A program made the position numbers and the translations under genes. From Telmatactis stephensoni (lineage: Eukaryota > Cnidaria > Anthozoa > Actiniaria > Isophelliidae): 64,000 nucleotides of DNA. The first letter of the stretch is position 1, and each line of letters begins with the position of its first letter. The notes beneath the pieces were generated by a model that was not told where the DNA came from, did no database searches, and saw only the letters and a list, made by a program, of their open reading frames with translations. Location: the NCBI GenBank assembly GCA_029948255.1, contig JALIZF010001704.1, positions 248,001 through 312,000 of the forward strand. The letters run 5' to 3'. Below are positions 28,701 to 42,200 of the stretch, piece by piece.

Positions 28701-30003
28701 GATATATAGATATATTCACCTACAGTAGGATGGAATGTTAATCTTCAAAATGGGGAAAGGAATTTTTATTGTTATTTCAAAGAGGTAGGCAAAATGACCT
28801 CATTTCGATTGTAAAGGCGGCGAAATGCGAGACACAAAAACCCTCAACTTGTCGCGCAACATTGTTGCGTTGCAGGTTTTTTGATCGATGTTGCGCGTTT
28901 TTCACCTCGCTATCTCAATTAACTTGTCACGGAACAAAAAATTGAGATCGCGAGGCGAAAACGCGCAACATCGATCAAAAACCTGCAACGCAACAACGTT
29001 GCGCGACAAGTTGAGGGTTCTTGTGTCTCCTATTTCGCCGCCTTAAGTTTTTAACTAGCTGATGAGGACGTGCGCATGCGTACAGTCATATTACAGACCG
29101 TCAAACTAGAGGTGTCGCCGTAGATCTTCATTTAGAAGTTCTAGATTGACGAGAACCTGTATCTATAACGCGTTGACTTTCCGGCAATCAATTTTGTTCA
29201 GTTTATCCAGTGATATACTTTAATTGTGAGCCTACAGTAGAGCGTACATCAACAGAAACTATGAGAACATCAAAATGGCTCCTGGATATACTAGTTATAA
29301 ATGATTTTCATTTTTATTTTATAAATGAGCTGCATGATCGTGGCTGGAATACCAATATATGTTCCAGTCGCTGTTTGAAACGTACGCGTGCACGCGCTTC
29401 TTCTTAAAAACATGTAGCGACAGTTTTACTGACTGTTCATTTTGATCAACAGACTTTTATATTCATTTTTGAAAGGGTCAGTGTTTTTCAGGCAATAAGC
29501 TATAGACTGATCGAGCTTCATAGTTATTCATTCATTATGAAATAAAACATATATCATACCAGACATTCCTTTCCAATCATGTTTCAACGGTCGTTTTCCA
29601 ACACTGGTCAGAGTCCATCCTTTACTAGCTGTCCAGTTACACGTGTTTTGCTCAAAGTAGCAGGAAGGAATTTCTTAAAAATTCAAAACCAATCAGTCTT
29701 CATTAAACACCATTTTTGGTTTACCTGTCATTTGCCATGACCCTTATACACCCTTCTAATAAATCCCACAATGCTTGTTTTCCGCACTTGACGTCAAATT
29801 TATTCTTTTCAATTGCTTTCACATTGTACAAGTTTCAAAAGAATAAATTTGACGTCAATCGCGGAAAACAATACGTTGTGGCATTTATTAGAAGGGTGTA
29901 TAGAGCATGTTCTCTACATGTGTGTTTGAGCTTAGTAATATATGAGTTGTCACATAATAACTTATTATTTTACAGGCTGAATTGTGTCTTGTATATTGGG
30001 TGC

Positions 30004-30034
<31 letters not shown>

Positions 30035-30172
30035 GTTTTTTTCTTTTAATTAAGATTTTCCAGTTTCTTTTATGAAGGGTAACTAGCAGTAAACAAAGGG
30101 CTATAAATTGGTTGATCACGAGATTTTGACTTTCCTATTTGTTTTTTACGTATTACTGCCCTTTATTTAACC

Positions 30173-30211
<39 letters not shown>

Positions 30212-33200
30212 TACCTTGGTCATTTATAGTCAGACAGCTTTCATATGATATAGTTAGGTCATCAAGTGCTATATCACCGAGAGCACCAGGGCCTGTCACG
30301 CCCTCAAATAGTATCTATTCGATTATAACCCAGACAGACAGACAGACAGACAGACATACCTTGGTCATTTATAGTCAGACAGCTGCCATACGATATAGTG
30401 ATGTCATCAAGTGCTATATCACCGAGAGCACCGGAGCCTGTCACGCCCTCAAACAATATCTATTCGATTATAAAAATCAAAATTAGAATATCATGAAATA
30501 CTTTTCAGATGTTTGAACCAGGAGGAGGGTGGTGTATCTAGACAAACGGCTTTTCAGCGTCGTTGCCTTTCGTCATGGAACGAAAGATAACAAAAATAAT
30601 TCACAAAAATATCAAAAGCGAAAACAAAAGCAAACAAACAAAGAAAATAAAGATTGGTACATTAGCATTGTTAATGTTAAACTTATTCATATCACGTACA
30701 CCTAATACATGCATGTAATATGACTCATGTCCAATGCGTCTCTGTTTTACCTTAAAACGTTCTGTCGTCTTGTAGCTCGTTTGACCAAACAACCACATAT
30801 TGCTTACGTGACCTTGACGTTTCCATAGCAACACTTGATTTTTGTTAGTTTTATAGTGAACACTCAGGCTACCGATATGAGCCCCACTCATGTGATACCA
30901 AAAACTGACACAAACTGGATGACCACCATTAATGAAGTCAGTAGATAAAATAGCTTTATCTCCAGGTTTTCTATCAGAAGCTTCAATATAGATGTATTTG
31001 CCTGTGAAGTTTACAAGTAATATTTTTATTTGTTTTGACGAACAAAACACACGTAATTACAATAATATAATTGTATACTACTGTCTTTCATCTTTATTTA
31101 TCCTAGGAGTTCGGATAGCAAATACGTATCTATTACGCACTTGCTACCACGTCATTCGATATACTTTACATACAACTCACGTGTTGATATATTTTGGCTG
31201 ATGGGGGAGGGGGAGGGGGGGGGACCGAAGAACACTTAGAAAAAATCCCTCGTGACTTGAAAGAAGAACAACAATACAAATAAACTCATCTCACATATGA
31301 TCCAGCACCAAAGCTGCGTCCAAACATTAGACCAGCACAGCGGTGACAGGCCAGTGGATTTAATCCACTACGCTTCCTGTACCACACCATACTTCAATTA
31401 TATGAAAGAAGACTATTACGAAGATTGATACCATACCATATTCTAAATGATCTATCGACCATTTCACAAACAATTTTTCGTACCTGAACTATTTAAGGTA
31501 GAGTGATCAAAAATTGGTCCTGTGTTTCTTGTTGGAGTTGAACTGGATCTTAATTGCCACTCAAAATTTCTCTGACTGTCGTCGTGTATCAGACCGCATA
31601 GGCCTCCTTCCTCAAAATCACACTGTACTGTAAGGTATAGAGGAAAAGTACCAAATGTTTAGAGGAATCAAGCCAAGAGTGATGTACCACTGTAAATCAT
31701 GTAAAAGCCAGACTAACTAACGAGGCTATGCCCTGGAACTGATCGTTCACATATATATTTGAGTATGAATGAATGACAATTTTTTCAGCTTGAAGTACCT
31801 TTCCTGAATGCACATTCGTGATCAAAAAACCTCTGTTGTGCGGATGCACAGCTGACGTTATTAAGAGGACAACCAGACAGACCTAAAAAGAGAGAGCATT
31901 TCAACAATGAAAGTATTGAGTACTTTATTGAATTAAATATCCCAATTCGCGGATGAAAATATCCCAATTGATATTCGCGCTATATAAGTTAATAAATAAT
32001 AATAAATTATTATCCTGAAAGGAGCACTCTGGTATTCATACAAATTGGGCTGTGTTCATTTTTCTTCTAGACCTATAGCGTAAAAAAATTAAAGAGAGTG
32101 GAGTATGCATGGAGAAGGGAGCTATTGGCATGTATAATAAATTCTTCCGCTCTAAAGTTATTTCATTTTTAGCCTTAGGTACCTAAATCAAGAACCGTAC
32201 TCGTATCATGTCGTATGTAAATGCTCATCTGAACAAATATCATGATAATTAGGATTTCCTTGTTGGTTGCATTGATTTTGTCATATCACCGATCTTGTTA
32301 CATCAACCAGTACTAGTTTTAATACCAAGCTAAGCTTTTGGGCCAATGGCCCATCATCGGGGTAAATTAAACGTCTTTAGTGTTGATTTCTTTTACCCTG
32401 ATGATTGGCCATTGGCCCGAAAGCTTGGTATTAAATAGTAGTAGGGGTTGATGTAACAAGATCGATGGTAATTGATAATTGTTTCTAATCGTACCGCACA
32501 AATGTGGCTCATCTGTTCCATCTTCACACTGCGGCTGCCCATCACAAGTTAAGGAGAGTGGAACACATCCACCACTGATGCACTGGAAATGGTCGTCTGG
32601 ACACTTTTTGGCTAAACAAGTAAAACCACATCGTATATGATAAGCTACCAAGATTACATTTTCATGATATCATCGGCAAAATGTAGGAACACTTATGTGC
32701 ACGTTTGTCCAAAAAAAGACTTTTAATTAGGTCATTTTCTTTCTACTGCCTTCTCCTTGCCCATTACTATCCTTTTTTATTTGTAAACTCTTCTTTGCTC
32801 CTCCCTTAATTCTCGAACTTGTCTCTTCGTGCGTCTCTGAGCTACTCATCTTCGTTTTTTGATTTCCCTCGTTCCTTCTCCTTAAATCTCCTCTGCAGCT
32901 TTATTATTCTTTATTCTTCACCCTTCTCATCTCTTCTCAGTTCTAGATTCTTCTCTTTCTCTCTTATTATTTGGCAGCCTCCTATTTGTCTTGTCCACTT
33001 CAGTGAATTTGATACTGTACTACGCTGGCAATAACAACTACGTATAATAACACAGCGGCTACCAAAGATACCTACCACAACGACTTTCATCTATGCCATT
33101 CACGTCACAGTCTTTCTTTCCGTCACAGAGTTGACTTGGTTTTAAACAATCACCATTTGCACACGAGAAGGTGTTTGACAGACATGTGCAGTTCTTTTCG

Positions 33201-36200
33201 TCTGATCCATCGAGACAATACGAATCCCCGTCACACACCAAATCCTTATCAATACATTTACCGTTAGCACACTGGAATTCTGTGATGCTATTGCACTTGT
33301 AACCTAGAAATGCATATATAGTACATCACTTTCAGAAAAGTATTTTAAATACCTGAATTGGTACTTAGTTTATCATGAATATTAGTCGTTTGCTTTGGGC
33401 GAATCTTGGACTTGGGCGAATCACCATATCAATATGCAGCTATGTCAATAAGCCGAATGAAAAATGGTCGGGAAGGGGGACTATGGTCAGTGCACTGTAC
33501 GTTGATCACTTTTACAAGGGGGACTAATCCAAGACCTTCATATTGATGTAGTTAAGGACAAAATGTTTTTCACATTTATATAACGGATTTTACCTGGTTT
33601 GCTGTATTCTGGTAGACGTGAACAGGTTGATGTCACTAGTTTTACAGAATCCAAACCCACTGAGTTGTTCACCGCGCCCTTACCAACAAAAATGAGCTAC
33701 AAAATAAAGCAAATTTAGTAAGGAGGGGGGCCTAGGGGGGTTACGAATACCGCAATCCCGCAAGAAAAATTCGAAAATACCGCAATCCCGCAAGAAAAAA
33801 TAGTCAATCCCGCATGAAAAATTCAAAATAGCGCTCACCACACGAAAAATTCGAAATACCACTCCCACGGGACCTCACGCGCAGAAACAATAATCACCGA
33901 AACATGAAATTTTCTATCGAGCGCCAGAAGCAAAATCCCGCATCTCGCAGGGCTCAAAAATACCGAAAATACCGAAATACCGCACAAAGAAATGGTCAAT
34001 CCCGCAAACCCCTAGGTCCCCCTCAGTAAGTAATCTTACAGTTCTTACGGTACAGTGTTGGTAGTAAAACTATACGGGTCTGCTGTCATTTTACAGGTAA
34101 CTTGCCTCTTGAAAATCGTTTTATTTTCGTCATTTAAAAGCACAGTCAAGTACTCATACAATTTCAGCATTTGCTGTTTACGCACTTAAAGCGGTTTTAA
34201 CTTTCTTCGTATTCCGGTTTTCTATGTTTCTATGCTTTGTGGTTTACTTAAACACCTATTGATCATGATCCTATACCTGAAAATGTTCAACAGCCTTCCA
34301 AGAAACTTGAGCTTTACTCCACTTATCGCCGTGGTAACCTGTAAGACTCCAAATCACGGAGCCGTTTTTGTCGGACGAGGTTTTTAGTAAGACTTCCAGA
34401 GATGATTGGGAATACGTTGGTAAAAGAAAATCAAAGCTTAGACAAACTCCAACTGTACGCATGAACTGGTCATTTTGAATCCATTTGCTTTCTAGCCAAG
34501 CAGACTGGTGGGCGTTAACATGGGATAGATAGTGCCCTACCAGGAGAAAATGAAATCAAGTTGAATAATAGAAAAGTGCACAGTTCTACTTTTCGCTGCC
34601 ATGATCTTAACTCTTAATTCAGTCACTGAGGAAAACTGAAGATGCCGATATCAATTTCAGCAAATTCAAATTTTTGTTTAATATCGATTTCAGTTTTTGG
34701 CGTGATCTCTTTTCCATGCATTTTTTTACGCAAAATTTTATCTGATCTGCACATGGCAAAGTAAATGACAACAACATTCCAAGAAAACTTCTAGTTGTAT
34801 TACCTTGAATACTCTTAGTCAAAGTCCATTGGTTGGTTGATTTTTCGTCTCCATTCTTCAGCGTGCAGGTGTCTTTTGTAAAGTTACATTGGAAAACAGA
34901 TCTTGCTGTGAAATAGGAATTGGATGGCAAATACAATCATTTTTAAAGGTTTTAGTAGTTTTACCTTATACTTTTAATATTACTGAAGAAATAGAAAACA
35001 CTCTCACGTGCTGTGTGCAGATTTAGATGCACTTGGGGATTGATCAGAACACAAGAGAAGTGCTAAAAGCACGAGATGTACCCGGGTGCTTCCTGACGCT
35101 TCCCGGATGCTCTGATCGAATCATCTTTAGGGCCTGATTACCACGTACATTAAGCGGGCTGGCTTAGTTTGCCGAGATCAATCTCAGGTCTGTATTACAC
35201 TAGACGGGCCAGCCTGGGCCGAGTCATGTTTCAATCTCGAAAAACAACTGCTAATGCGTACTAAACAAACCCGGCAATGGCGTGATTATATGGAAAATGC
35301 ACAGCCCGTTTAGACGAGATTCCGGCAGCGACTTGCTCTTGGCTTACCGGGCTGGCCTGTTTCTCATGTAATCACAACTACCAATTTTTGTATGTTTTAT
35401 AGACAAGCTGGGATCTCGGCAAACCGAGCCAGCCCACTTAACCGGGCTAGCCGGCTTCATATAATCAGGCCCTAAATGTGCATATTTCGCGCGGGCAAAT
35501 TTTCGTTCTCTTTCTTTGATTACTTATAGAACGGAGCTTTTGAAAGAAAGAGCAAAGCACTGGGTTTTTGAAGGCGTTACAATAAGTATGTGAAGGACGA
35601 ATCAACACTTTTACACACCTAACACAATCAGGGATCCAACAGGCTGTTCCCGTACTTCACCCGACGTGTCTCCGATGTATTTGTATTTTATCTTCATGGG
35701 GTAATTGCCCGGATGGACCATGACATTCAGGTTAACATCAAATACGTAAAGCTTACAGTCCACAGTCAGTGACTCATTAACAAGGAACGAAGTATTGAGG
35801 ACATCAAAGTAAAGTTTGGCTGGACATCCTGGACAATATGCACCATGACAACAGTGTTTGTAGGATGCTGTCACAAAGGAAATGAATTATATGCATAAAG
35901 ATAGCCTAGATAGGTCTCGTATAAAGTAGTATAACCCCTCCAATACCCTACCACCACCCAAAAGGAAACAATGACAACAGTGTTTGAAGGATGCTGTGAC
36001 AAATAAAAAGAATTTTTTTGCATAAAGATAGCTTAGATAGGTCTAGTATAAAGTAGTATAGCCCCCCACCACCCGATAGGAAACAATGACAGCTCGATCT
36101 GTTTGTAGGATGCTGTAACAAATAGAAAAGAATATTCAACATCAACAATTAAGTGCGTTTGCTATGCCGAATCTGTGGAAAAACGTCTTCCTGCACAGTC

Positions 36201-39200
36201 CTCCGAGTGGACGTATCGCCCAAATTTGATACTTACCGACCAATGCAGCTACACATAATAGATGATCCAGTATCGATTTACTTTGGTATAATTTTCTTTT
36301 GTATGTTGCTCTATTCGCCATTCCAAATTTAACACCTCCGTTCAATCATGAAAATGTTTTAGAGGACGCATTGAATTGAAGAAATGGACAAATTGTAAGA
36401 AAGTAAGGAATAGAAGCGCAATAAGCATAATATACAACAACTTAATTGATCAAGAGTACATGCTTAGTATTTAACTATAATTTTATGGGGAATTTGAAAT
36501 TAAAGCATCCCCTAAAACAGTTCCATGACTCAACGCGAGCGTCAACTTTGTAGACAGAATGCCTCTGTGATATATATATTACGCAAAAAGATTAAGTACG
36601 AATTATTTTTGTGTATACCTTTTAAAGCCATTGGTTGCTGACTTGATTCCGTGGTTATGATATTATGGTGACCAATCATTGTAAATGAAATTTCTTTAAA
36701 ACCTGCATAACATATAGGCAATCGATCATTCAAACAACCCGGCTTTGTTAATAACCAACCCTTAATATTTGTAGTTCTGAAATACAGTACATCATGAAAT
36801 ACTTCAACCTACTGATCTTTTAAAAATTGTCAAGATTTCAGACTTGAGGAAAGCACAGTCAGGTGTAACAAACGTGACGCGACGCGACGCAAAAATACAA
36901 TGAAAATAGAACGTGATAAATACAGTCAATTGAAGAAACGTTGTCGGGTCTAAAATAAAAGAACATAGAAGTTGAGACCGAAATGGTGCTTGGGATGTCA
37001 ATAATAATATTCTGATTTGTTAATTATATTTACGCTTTGCCTTTGATGCAAAATGCCAAAGCGTGCTCAGGACCTGGGTTGGCGGGCCGTTTGGCTTCGA
37101 TTTTTTATCGGTTGTAGCTTAATTGAATGCATCGGAATATAATCATTGACATCCCATGCACCATTTCGGTCTCAGCTTTTATGTATTTAGACCCGACAAC
37201 ACGATGGTCGGTTGCTAGGGCTTTTCCTCCCCCAAGGTTCTCAAATTTAATATTTGGCTCACAGAGGAGTAATTTATTTTCTAAATGAAGCAAAATATTA
37301 GAACATGTTCATTAGAAAGAAGATCCTTAATTTTTCTACAATTGTAAAGGTATTTTGGAAGTTTTTTTTAATTATGACTTCATAAATGATACATATTTTT
37401 ATTTTTAGTGACAACATCAAAAACTTGTTAAGCAATGTTCAAAGGTTTACAGACATTTTTGCTACTCAAAAAGACCGTTTATAGTGAAAACCCCATCTCA
37501 ATCAGATTAAAGGGTGCGAAGTTACAGCTAATGAAAGAAATTCAAATTTCCCGCCAAATGACCATATATGGTCAAAATTAAGGCTATTTAAACGCCAATA
37601 CAATGAATGTATTGGCACAGCGGCAAACACAAAGTTGCATATAATCAAAATTGTAGTTTTTTCAATTTGGGATGTGTGGTGTTATGACGCATTTTCGTCA
37701 CAAAAACGTCATATTGACGTCATAATGACGTATCTCATGACGAAAACGCGTCATAACACCACACATCCCAAATTGAAAAAACTACAATTTTGATTTTATG
37801 CAACTTTGTGTTTGCCGCTGTGCCAATACATTCATTGTATTGGCGTTTAAATAGCCTTAATTTTGACCATATATGGTCATTTGGCGGGAAATTTGAATTT
37901 CTTTCATTAGCTGTAACTTCGCACCCTTTAATCTGATTGAGATGGGGTTTTCACCAGAAATCATAGAATTCTACAGAAAAAACTAATATGGGTTTTTTAC
38001 TATTTCTTTCCTGAATTTTTTTTCTGATGCCAAATTTGGACATCATTAATGACGTCACAATAGCGGTCTAATGAGATGTAATTGCCATCAATTAACAGGA
38101 AATTTATCAACCTACTTCCCCACCACGTTTTGTCACATTTGATGCATTCAATACTCCATTTTCGAGTTCCTGTTTGCTCAGGCTAAGCCTCGATTACGCG
38201 AAATTTATTGCATAGAATTTTAGCAACAGTCCGATGGAATGCAACAAACAAACAAAGAGAATACTTTAGAATTCCACGGGGTTTTTGCTAAATTCATGAA
38301 TATTTTACTTGGATTCGAGGCTAAGCCTGAGCAAAACGGAATTCGAAACTGGTCTATTGACTATATACGATGAAATATATCACATTCATTCATTGCGTAA
38401 TTTCTGTGACGAGGTCACGACGTTCCGGAAGCCATTTTTACGTCGGCGATGTCAGTGCGCGTAGTCCCCTTTGACCTTGTGTCGTATTTGCTAAACTATC
38501 TAATAAAATGTATACAAAAACATAAATTTGTTAAAAAGCGCGAGCTAGACATCGTGTGCGAGGTCACTCTGAATGATCTGCACGTCAAGCTACAATAACG
38601 AGTCGAGAAACCTCGAGAGCTGGTCAGAACAACTTAAATATTTTAAGGAGTACAACATTGTTATGCAATATTCTGACTTTTTCTCTGTTAAAAATTGTGT
38701 TTGTTTGAGACATCACCCAACTAAGTTTATCCTACCTGGATATACCCAGTAGAGTTTCTCTTGTTTGATTGGACCTTCAAACGTTCCATTTGGTAGTCTT
38801 ATTGCTACAGACGCAAATCCATATGTGTTGTATTGCTTCATTAACATTTCCATCTTATAAAGGTAACAGTGGCTTAGTGATAAAGGTTTAGATGTTTGCT
38901 TGCTGGGGTACCTGTGTATGAAAATGTTTGATAGAAATAAAGTACTCATACTGTACGGCATATAAATTGAGTTTAAAGGAAACTGAAGACAAAAGCTGAG
39001 CTATCTATTTTTTTTAAATTACCACTCGAACATGAAGTTATCGCAAGCTTTTCAGTTGTTACTCTTATACTTTTCAATACTTAATACCTGCAAACTCCTT
39101 AAAATGCCCATTTCTACCGCGACACAGAAATGAGGTCGCATGTAATAAAAGGAATAATGTAATGCGTTCTCAGTGTTAAATGTTAAATTGGTGTTAATGT

Positions 39201-42200
39201 TTGAGCTTCAAAATTGTGTTTATTATATTGCAATGTCTGTCTTTTCTGAGCAGTTAGGTTTTTTCGTATATAAAAGAATTATTTGTGAGTATTAGAGAAA
39301 TTTTTGTTCAAAAGTATAAATGTAAGAATAGAAAAGCTTATCAAGAATGAATGCCTTAAGGGAAGGGAGAGTGATAGAAAATTAAAAACGTGTGCGTGAG
39401 GTACACTACCTGTTCCATTGGTTATGTCTTACTCTTTGTATGCTGTCCAGTTTTAGGATCATTTTGGCTTTATTATCAGAGTGTTCGAGGTCATGTTTTG
39501 CAGTCATCCCTCGACCAGAGAACCACAACTCACATTCCACATCACAGGCGATGTAAAAAGTATAGTTACCACTTCCTGGAACCTGGTTACGAAAAAAATG
39601 TGTTCTAAACTTCTGCGGAAATGATGTCTTAGAATCTAAGATCACGATCCTTTTCTTAAGATCGAGATTCTTTTCTTTTCATATTAATAACCATCTATAC
39701 AAATAAATCGTGTGCTGAATATTTAGTCCCGTCGCATTAATAAGAAGTTATCATGGCAACAATATGTGTGTACGAAAATGAGGATTTGATGAGCTAATAT
39801 AAGTTTTTGTCACTTTGGCCTGTAACGTTTAATAGGAGCAGAAGACAAGTGTCATGTTTGTAGCAAGCCGGTTACGTTTTCACATTAGTATGTATAACAT
39901 TTCATATAAATCTACACCTTATATCATTTGAGTCCCTGTACCACCCCTTACCCAAAATTAGAGCAGATTTCGTATGACTAGAAAAACGGCATGGTCACTG
40001 CATAGTACGTATGGTTACGGCAGGAATACGGTACGGCGCGGTAAGTTTCCCTTTCATACGAAAACCCTTCTAAAGGGTTCTTACCTGTAAATAGGCCGTC
40101 ATTCTCATACCGTAATTTCCAGCGTTTAATGAAAGTGGATCAAAGTCTTTGGATACTTGCAGTGACTCAGGTTGAGAGGAGAGTCGTATGTAATCACGGA
40201 ATTTACTCAGTGACGGAGATGGAATATCAAACCAGATTTCTTGAAACATTCCTTTTAAGCCATTATGATTTTCTGTGAAATAAATAAATGAGTAAGTGAA
40301 TAAATGAATGAATGAGGAAAAGTAATATATTGAATAAGCTTACCAAAAGCAGTCACTCTAACTTCGCAAAGTGTCAGAATTCGGTCAGCACCTATGATCT
40401 GTACAGTAACATCAGTTGTCTTCATTGGATGACTGCAAACGAAGACGATGCTTTTACGACGATAAATATTGTAGTATTTGGCGCAATGTGTTGACGATGA
40501 GTTGCCTAGCAACACTTGAAAGCTGGTGTCAGTCTTCAAGCAACATGATTGACGGTTGGTGATTTCCACTTTAGCAACGTACATCGCCTTTGCAAGTTTG
40601 ATCTTCAACCAAGGACTTTGGGACTGAAATAGATAATAAGATAGCACTGTCGACCGTGTACGCTAATAACATACAAGTACGCTGACATCATATGCAGACT
40701 CACAAAGTCTTGAAGTGCTTATGAGTAAACTACTTTATCTATTTATCCCATAGGACAAAGTACAGCTTACCTTTCTTGTCTGATAACATGTGTCCAAGTT
40801 CCCATCCACTACGTATGAGGGATATCCAAATACTGTTGCTGTGTTGGAAATTGTTGGCCTTCTATACGCCTGGTTAACTAATCAAGTAAAAGAGACGTGT
40901 GTAACCGACGTTTACAAGTATAAAATCCAATTTGAAAAGACTCGGCCTGTTTATCTTAGGTGAGATTGATTATCATATTCGAATTCAGATTATCATTTTC
41001 TGCGATTGCATATGCAATATATGTTGTGCATGTTGACGTCGATGTGATCATTGCAATCTGCAAAAATTCAAATTTGCATTTTTTTTTCCGAAATTTGCAT
41101 TTTTCGTTAAAACGCCATTTCTCGAATATATCAACGTGGAGTTCTTGATGAAAATCACGTTTTGCTATATTTCACCGCGCACGTAAACAAACTAGATCGG
41201 ACCTAGAGCTGATCCCTGAGGCACACCAAAATCCAGATTGAAGATGGAACATGATAAAATACACAAATTATAAATTGCGCGCTACGTTGCAAGTGGTATT
41301 GAAACTAGGAATGTCGCGTTGGAGGTCTATAGACCACGTGTCTACGTAAATCAATTATTTTCAGTTGGCAGATCAAGGCAAGCTGTAGATGATTGAATTG
41401 TTCTATAGATATTCGAGTAAGTTTTACCCATGCTCTTCTTTCCGATCGATGATGTAGAATTGGAGACTTTTGCCTAACAAGGTTTTAGAAATAGTTGTGT
41501 CAAGACTTACGTTCGTCCATTTGGCAAATTAAGGCTGCCTGAAAAGGGCTGCAAGCCTTCTTAAATAAGAGCCACTCTTGGCGCATCTCCGAATAAGACA
41601 AAAAAACGCAATCCGAAGTTTTCACATTGAAAACATCAGGTTGAATCTCCCACATTTTTGCCTCAATAGGTGATCCATCATCCCATCGAAATTCTAGCAA
41701 ATACTGAAGCCCAATGATGATTTTAACACCAGATTGTGGTAGACGTGAGTCAAGAGAACGGCCAAGGGTCTGAATCATGTTTTTGGTATCTATTATCGCT
41801 GGAACAGAAGCGTTGTTTCTACACTTGTACTTCGATTGGTGCAGATTGCGTTTTACTCCATCGTCTATTAGTTTGAAGCAAGTTGAATTAATGTGAATCC
41901 AGCCACGGTCGCACTGTCTTAAATTGTCTGCAAATTAGAAATTCAGTTAGTTAGCCGGTATGACGTATAAAGTTGATCGGTTTTCTTCACAGAAATTATT
42001 AAAGTGCGCGCATATGAAACAAAAATTGTTTTTGCGTGTTCCGTCATAAATTATATTGTTCAGTTGAAATACACGATTCCAAAGTTCTTGGGTTAGAATT
42101 GACAATTTTGCAAGCCTTCAAGGTTGTGCAATTTGCCTTCAAAAAGTGTCCCGAGGATTTTCTCACGTTATATAGAAAATAGCGTGAAGACAAGTCATCT

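Noticed and set aside
30139..30486. 115-codon plus-strand frame and a CRISPR-like look of the repeated block
   Set aside because: It is the antisense of the duplicated MAM exons and CAGA tracts; eukaryotic context excludes a CRISPR array.
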